From Clostridia bacterium (GTDB taxonomy: Bacteria > Bacillota > Clostridia > Christensenellales > UBA1242), in contig JAFULP010000014.1 of NCBI GenBank assembly GCA_017473285.1, positions 1-8,906 on the forward strand: a stretch of 8,906 nt of DNA. The letters run 5' to 3'. Positions 6,218 to 8,906 of the stretch are shown here, piece after piece. The notes below the pieces were generated by a model, which worked only from the letters and a program-made list of their open reading frames with translations, was not told where the DNA came from and did not search any database. The position numbers were made by a program, and so were the translations under genes. The first letter of the stretch is position 1. The number at the start of each line of letters is the position of its first letter.

Positions 6218-7978
6218 ATGGAAAAGCAATTTAGTTGGATACCAATGTTTGAACACATTGCGGATGAACTTTATAAAAAAATTGATAATAAGGCAATTAA
6301 TCAAAAGTTGGTTAAATTAGTGCAAGGAGTAGATGACAAATTTACTGCCAAACGAGTAGACCCTTTCACTGTGCTTGCAATAGTAACAACAGACCAAAAG
6401 GTTAAAAAGGTTGAGACATTGCAAAAGTTACTTGACATATTGGGGCTAAAGGATGAAATTCCTGAAGGTTATGAAAATATTCCAATGCCAGTACAAAGCC
6501 GAATGAACAGATGGTTTGTGGACGAAAATCAAAAACTAGAGGATATTGATGCTAATATTGCTTTATTTAAGTGCGCAATAGAGTTTGCTGACAAGAAAAA
6601 TCCAACTGCTCAAGATGAGGATAAGTTATCAAACCTTATTGACCGAGTGGCAAGCATTAGATGGTCGGGCAACGCTAAAATTTCTATAGAGTTGTATCAT
6701 ATAAGACCTAAATTTTATTATTCAATTGATTCAAAAACAATAAATTATTGTGAAGACCAATGGGATACTGAAATTATTATTAACAACGGAAAAGAATATC
6801 TTGAAATGGTTGAACGATTAAAAAGTGAAGGTTACACGCCATATAACTTAGCCTATGATGCGGAACTGTATTCAAAAGAAAAGAAACAAGAAAGCAAATT
6901 GGGAAACAAATCAACAGAGAATAATAATGTGGATACACCAGCACCAAGTGATGAAAATAGTAAGAAATTGGAAATTTACAACAATGCTGGAAATGTGATA
7001 TTTTATGGCGTGCCGGGTTCGGGCAAAAGTTATGAAATAAACGAATTGTTGAAGAATGAAAGTAATGTTGACAGAGTGTTATTTTACCCTGAGTATTCGT
7101 ACAGTGATTTTATTGGACAACTTTTGCCGGTGGTTGAAAAGGTTGGAAATAAGGAAAATGTTACATACAAATTTGTACCCGGACCGTTTACAACTATTTT
7201 AGCCAAGGCGCTAATTAATAGGAAAGAGAATCATTATTTAATAATTGAAGAAATTAATAGGGGTAATGCACCTGCAATATTTGGCGATATTTTCCAATTA
7301 CTTGATAGAAGGGAAACAAAACATAATAAGTATGAAGTGGGCGATAGTGAATATCCTGTTAACAATAAAGTAATTTTAGATTACTGGAAAAGTGAAAATA
7401 AAAAGGCTATTAGCGCATTAAATGAACAAGATAAATTGTTTATACCTAGCAACTTAATTATTTTTGCCACAATGAACACCTGTGACCAAAATGTGTTTAC
7501 GCTAGACACAGCATTTAAAAGACGCTGGTTGATGCATCGTATTCCAAACGATTTTGATGAAACTAATAGCGACCCAATATTAAAGGAACCTATAGCATCC
7601 ACCGAAAATAAAGGTGGCGGTAAAAAGTGGTATTGGGGCGCATTTGCAAGAGCAATCAATGACCAAATTGTAAATGATGAAGACAGTATTAATGCTGAAG
7701 ACAAGCAACTGGGTGTACATTTTGTTAAAAAGATGGAACTTAAAAGTACGAGTGATGTTTTTGCCGAAAAAGTATTTATGTATTTATGGGAAGATGTGGT
7801 AAAATACAACCCTACAAAACTATTTAAAGATGTACACATAGTTGATAATGATAATATTAGATTAAATTCTTTGGAAAATATATTGAAAGCTTATAAACTT
7901 GGTGGTGTAGAAATATTTAATGATGTAGTATTAACCGCAATGCGAGATTACAACGACAAACTAGATAAGAAAAAATAA
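6218..7978 (+). CDS. McrB-like AAA+ NTPase, motor of a restriction system
   Basis: 586 residues; start fixed by AAAGGAGA (6204-6211) six bases before the ATG. The protein is the probable GTP- or ATP-driven motor of a McrBC/LlaJI-type restriction complex. Residues 1-210 form an N-terminal region with FSWIPMFEHIADEL, DPFTVLAI, an IP motif near 153-160 nt-equivalent of domain start, MNRWFV and LYHIRPKFYYSIDSKTINY, resembling N-terminal regions of many McrB-type proteins and probably serving recognition. A charged, Asn-rich linker covers about 218-250. The AAA+ module has Walker A GVPGSGKS (264-271), Walker B LIIEEINRGN (341-350), the McrB signature as MNTCDQN (419-425) and LDTAFKRRW (429-437) with likely arginine residues. 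The usual MNTxDRS form is altered. It follows the WYL relic by 13 bases and is followed after two bases by its nuclease partner. Confidence 0.92.
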   Translation: MEKQFSWIPMFEHIADELYKKIDNKAINQKLVKLVQGVDDKFTAKRVDPFTVLAIVTTDQKVKKVETLQKLLDILGLKDEIPEGYENIPMPVQSRMNRWFVDENQKLEDIDANIALFKCAIEFADKKNPTAQDEDKLSNLIDRVASIRWSGNAKISIELYHIRPKFYYSIDSKTINYCEDQWDTEIIINNGKEYLEMVERLKSEGYTPYNLAYDAELYSKEKKQESKLGNKSTENNNVDTPAPSDENSKKLEIYNNAGNVIFYGVPGSGKSYEINELLKNESNVDRVLFYPEYSYSDFIGQLLPVVEKVGNKENVTYKFVPGPFTTILAKALINRKENHYLIIEEINRGNAPAIFGDIFQLLDRRETKHNKYEVGDSEYPVNNKVILDYWKSENKKAISALNEQDKLFIPSNLIIFATMNTCDQNVFTLDTAFKRRWLMHRIPNDFDETNSDPILKEPIASTENKGGGKKWYWGAFARAINDQIVNDEDSINAEDKQLGVHFVKKMELKSTSDVFAEKVFMYLWEDVVKYNPTKLFKDVHIVDNDNIRLNSLENILKAYKLGGVEIFNDVVLTAMRDYNDKLDKKK

Positions 7979-7980
7979 AT

Positions 7981-8906
7981 ATGAAAAATATTAAATTTAT
8001 TATTCCGCATGACAAAACGGAAGTAAAATATATTGGTTTTGATGCTTCGCAAAATAATGCTGAGTTTGTTTTTCCTTGCCAATATTTTAACGCTGACACA
8101 CGCATTACAAGGCGTGAGTACGAAATTAAGTCGGGTGATGAAATAAGTAAATACCTAAAGAAAGAAGCAAAAAAGTTATTAGACATAATAGCAAAATTTA
8201 AGTATGAATATTTAAATGGTGTTAGCAATACTTCAAATTTTGAATATTTATCAATGAAATGGCTTATTCAAGACTTTTTGAATAATGGTTATTACAAGGA
8301 AAAACAAACCGAAAGCAAAATTTTAAATAATGGCAAAATTGATTGGAAATCAACCATTAAACACAAAAGTATTTGGTATGATGGCAATAATTTGATTTTT
8401 AACAAATTTTTTAGATTTAGGTCTAAATTAAAGGAAAATGAAATTATAACCGAAATTTATAAGTGTTGCCTATTGTATTCGGTTAACAACATAGGCTGGT
8501 TATATGGACTTGGCTATGTTGAGGGATCTATGTTCAAATCAAGCAACAAATCTCATGTTGATTTTATGATAAAATATCTTAAACAAACATTAAATCATAC
8601 ATATCTTGATTATAAAAAACACTTATTTAATCATTTGCTTAATATTTTAAGGTCGCTGTCGGGCGAAAGTAAGGTTAACTATTTTTCGGCAACAGATAGT
8701 GAGTTTGAGTATGTGTTTGAAAAACTTATTAATTCTTGTTTTGGCACTAATGCTGTAAGAGAATTTTATAGTGCTTGCAAGTATAATCTAGTTGGTACAA
8801 AAAATCCTGTATCAGCATCAAATCTGCGCCCTGATACCATTATGGTTAAGGATGATGAATGTTATGTTTTGGATGCTAAATATTATAATTATGGTTACAC
8901 TTCAAA
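7981..8906 (+). CDS. LlaJI-family restriction endonuclease (McrC-like partner), 3' end missing
   Basis: Open from ATG 7981 to the window edge (308 complete codons); the C-terminus lies outside. It resembles LlaJI-type restriction endonucleases, the nuclease subunits that work with an McrB-like motor. Recognisable parts are an N-terminal start with FIIPHDKTEVKYIGF and FVFPCQYFN, a long helical middle (MKWLIQDFLNNGYY, FNKFFRFRSKLKE, LLNILRSLSGE, YVFEKLINSCFG), and a PD-(D/E)xK core. In the core LRPD places D285, and VLDAKYY places D298 and K300, giving PD-x12-DxK. Only two bases separate it from the McrB-like stop and no ribosome site is visible, so translational coupling is likely. LlaJI itself also has 5-methylcytosine methyltransferases; none is in this window, and they could follow downstream. 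Confidence 0.85.
   Translation, partial: MKNIKFIIPHDKTEVKYIGFDASQNNAEFVFPCQYFNADTRITRREYEIKSGDEISKYLKKEAKKLLDIIAKFKYEYLNGVSNTSNFEYLSMKWLIQDFLNNGYYKEKQTESKILNNGKIDWKSTIKHKSIWYDGNNLIFNKFFRFRSKLKENEIITEIYKCCLLYSVNNIGWLYGLGYVEGSMFKSSNKSHVDFMIKYLKQTLNHTYLDYKKHLFNHLLNILRSLSGESKVNYFSATDSEFEYVFEKLINSCFGTNAVREFYSACKYNLVGTKNPVSASNLRPDTIMVKDDECYVLDAKYYNYGYTS

Noticed and set aside
7381..8228. Minus-strand frames under the restriction genes
   Set aside because: Both are antisense to strongly supported genes and lack ribosome sites or recognisable motifs.
1..8906. CRISPR array, insertion sequence or rRNA
   Set aside because: I saw no regularly spaced repeats, no transposase-like frame with terminal repeats and no rRNA-like sequence.

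Overview
The window reads as AT-rich DNA (roughly 30% G+C by eye) from a low-GC Bacillota-like bacterium, probably an uncultured Clostridia-type gut lineage. The grounds are canonical TTGxxx-17-TATAAT promoters, strong AGGAGA ribosome sites on several genes, a SpoVK/CbbX-type AAA+ relic of a kind I recall from gut clostridia, and a tRNA gene with an encoded CCA. Intact genes end in TAA and use TGG for Trp, so the standard bacterial code fits. Species cannot be told from the sequence.

Positions 1-3600 look like ordinary chromosome. They hold the last codons of an upstream gene and its terminator, a TetR-family regulator (283-921), a TspO/MBR-family membrane protein (about 1213-1677), a terminator at 1721-1753, a stretch of roughly 7-8% G+C (about 1801-2040), a large ferritin-like protein (2055-3290), a bidirectional terminator (3404-3430), and a minus-strand tRNA-Arg(CCU) (3441-3515) with a textbook extended -10 promoter.

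Positions 3600-8906 look like an accessory defence-type region in mixed repair. First comes a decayed CbbX/SpoVK-like AAA+ ATPase gene (3780 to about 5417), cut by two in-frame TAA codons and missing its C-terminal half. It runs into a 320-base tail of unidentified decayed coding sequence. Next is a WYL-type transcriptional regulator (5865-6204) broken by a one-base frameshift and lacking its central WYL domain. It has its own promoter, overlapped by a palindrome. After it, apparently on the same transcript, are two genes with no visible defect: an McrB-like AAA+ motor (6218-7978) and, two bases later, a LlaJI-family PD-(D/E)xK nuclease (7981 to the window end, incomplete). Together they form a two-part NTP-dependent restriction machine in which the first protein is the translocating motor and the second the nuclease.

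The main points of interest are these: the restriction pair sits behind a regulator that has collapsed to its N- and C-terminal ends, so its control may be lost. The ferritin-like protein carries three helical hairpins with identical Glu-to-His spacing instead of the usual two. The AAA+ relic is interrupted only by nonsense codons up to its truncation point.
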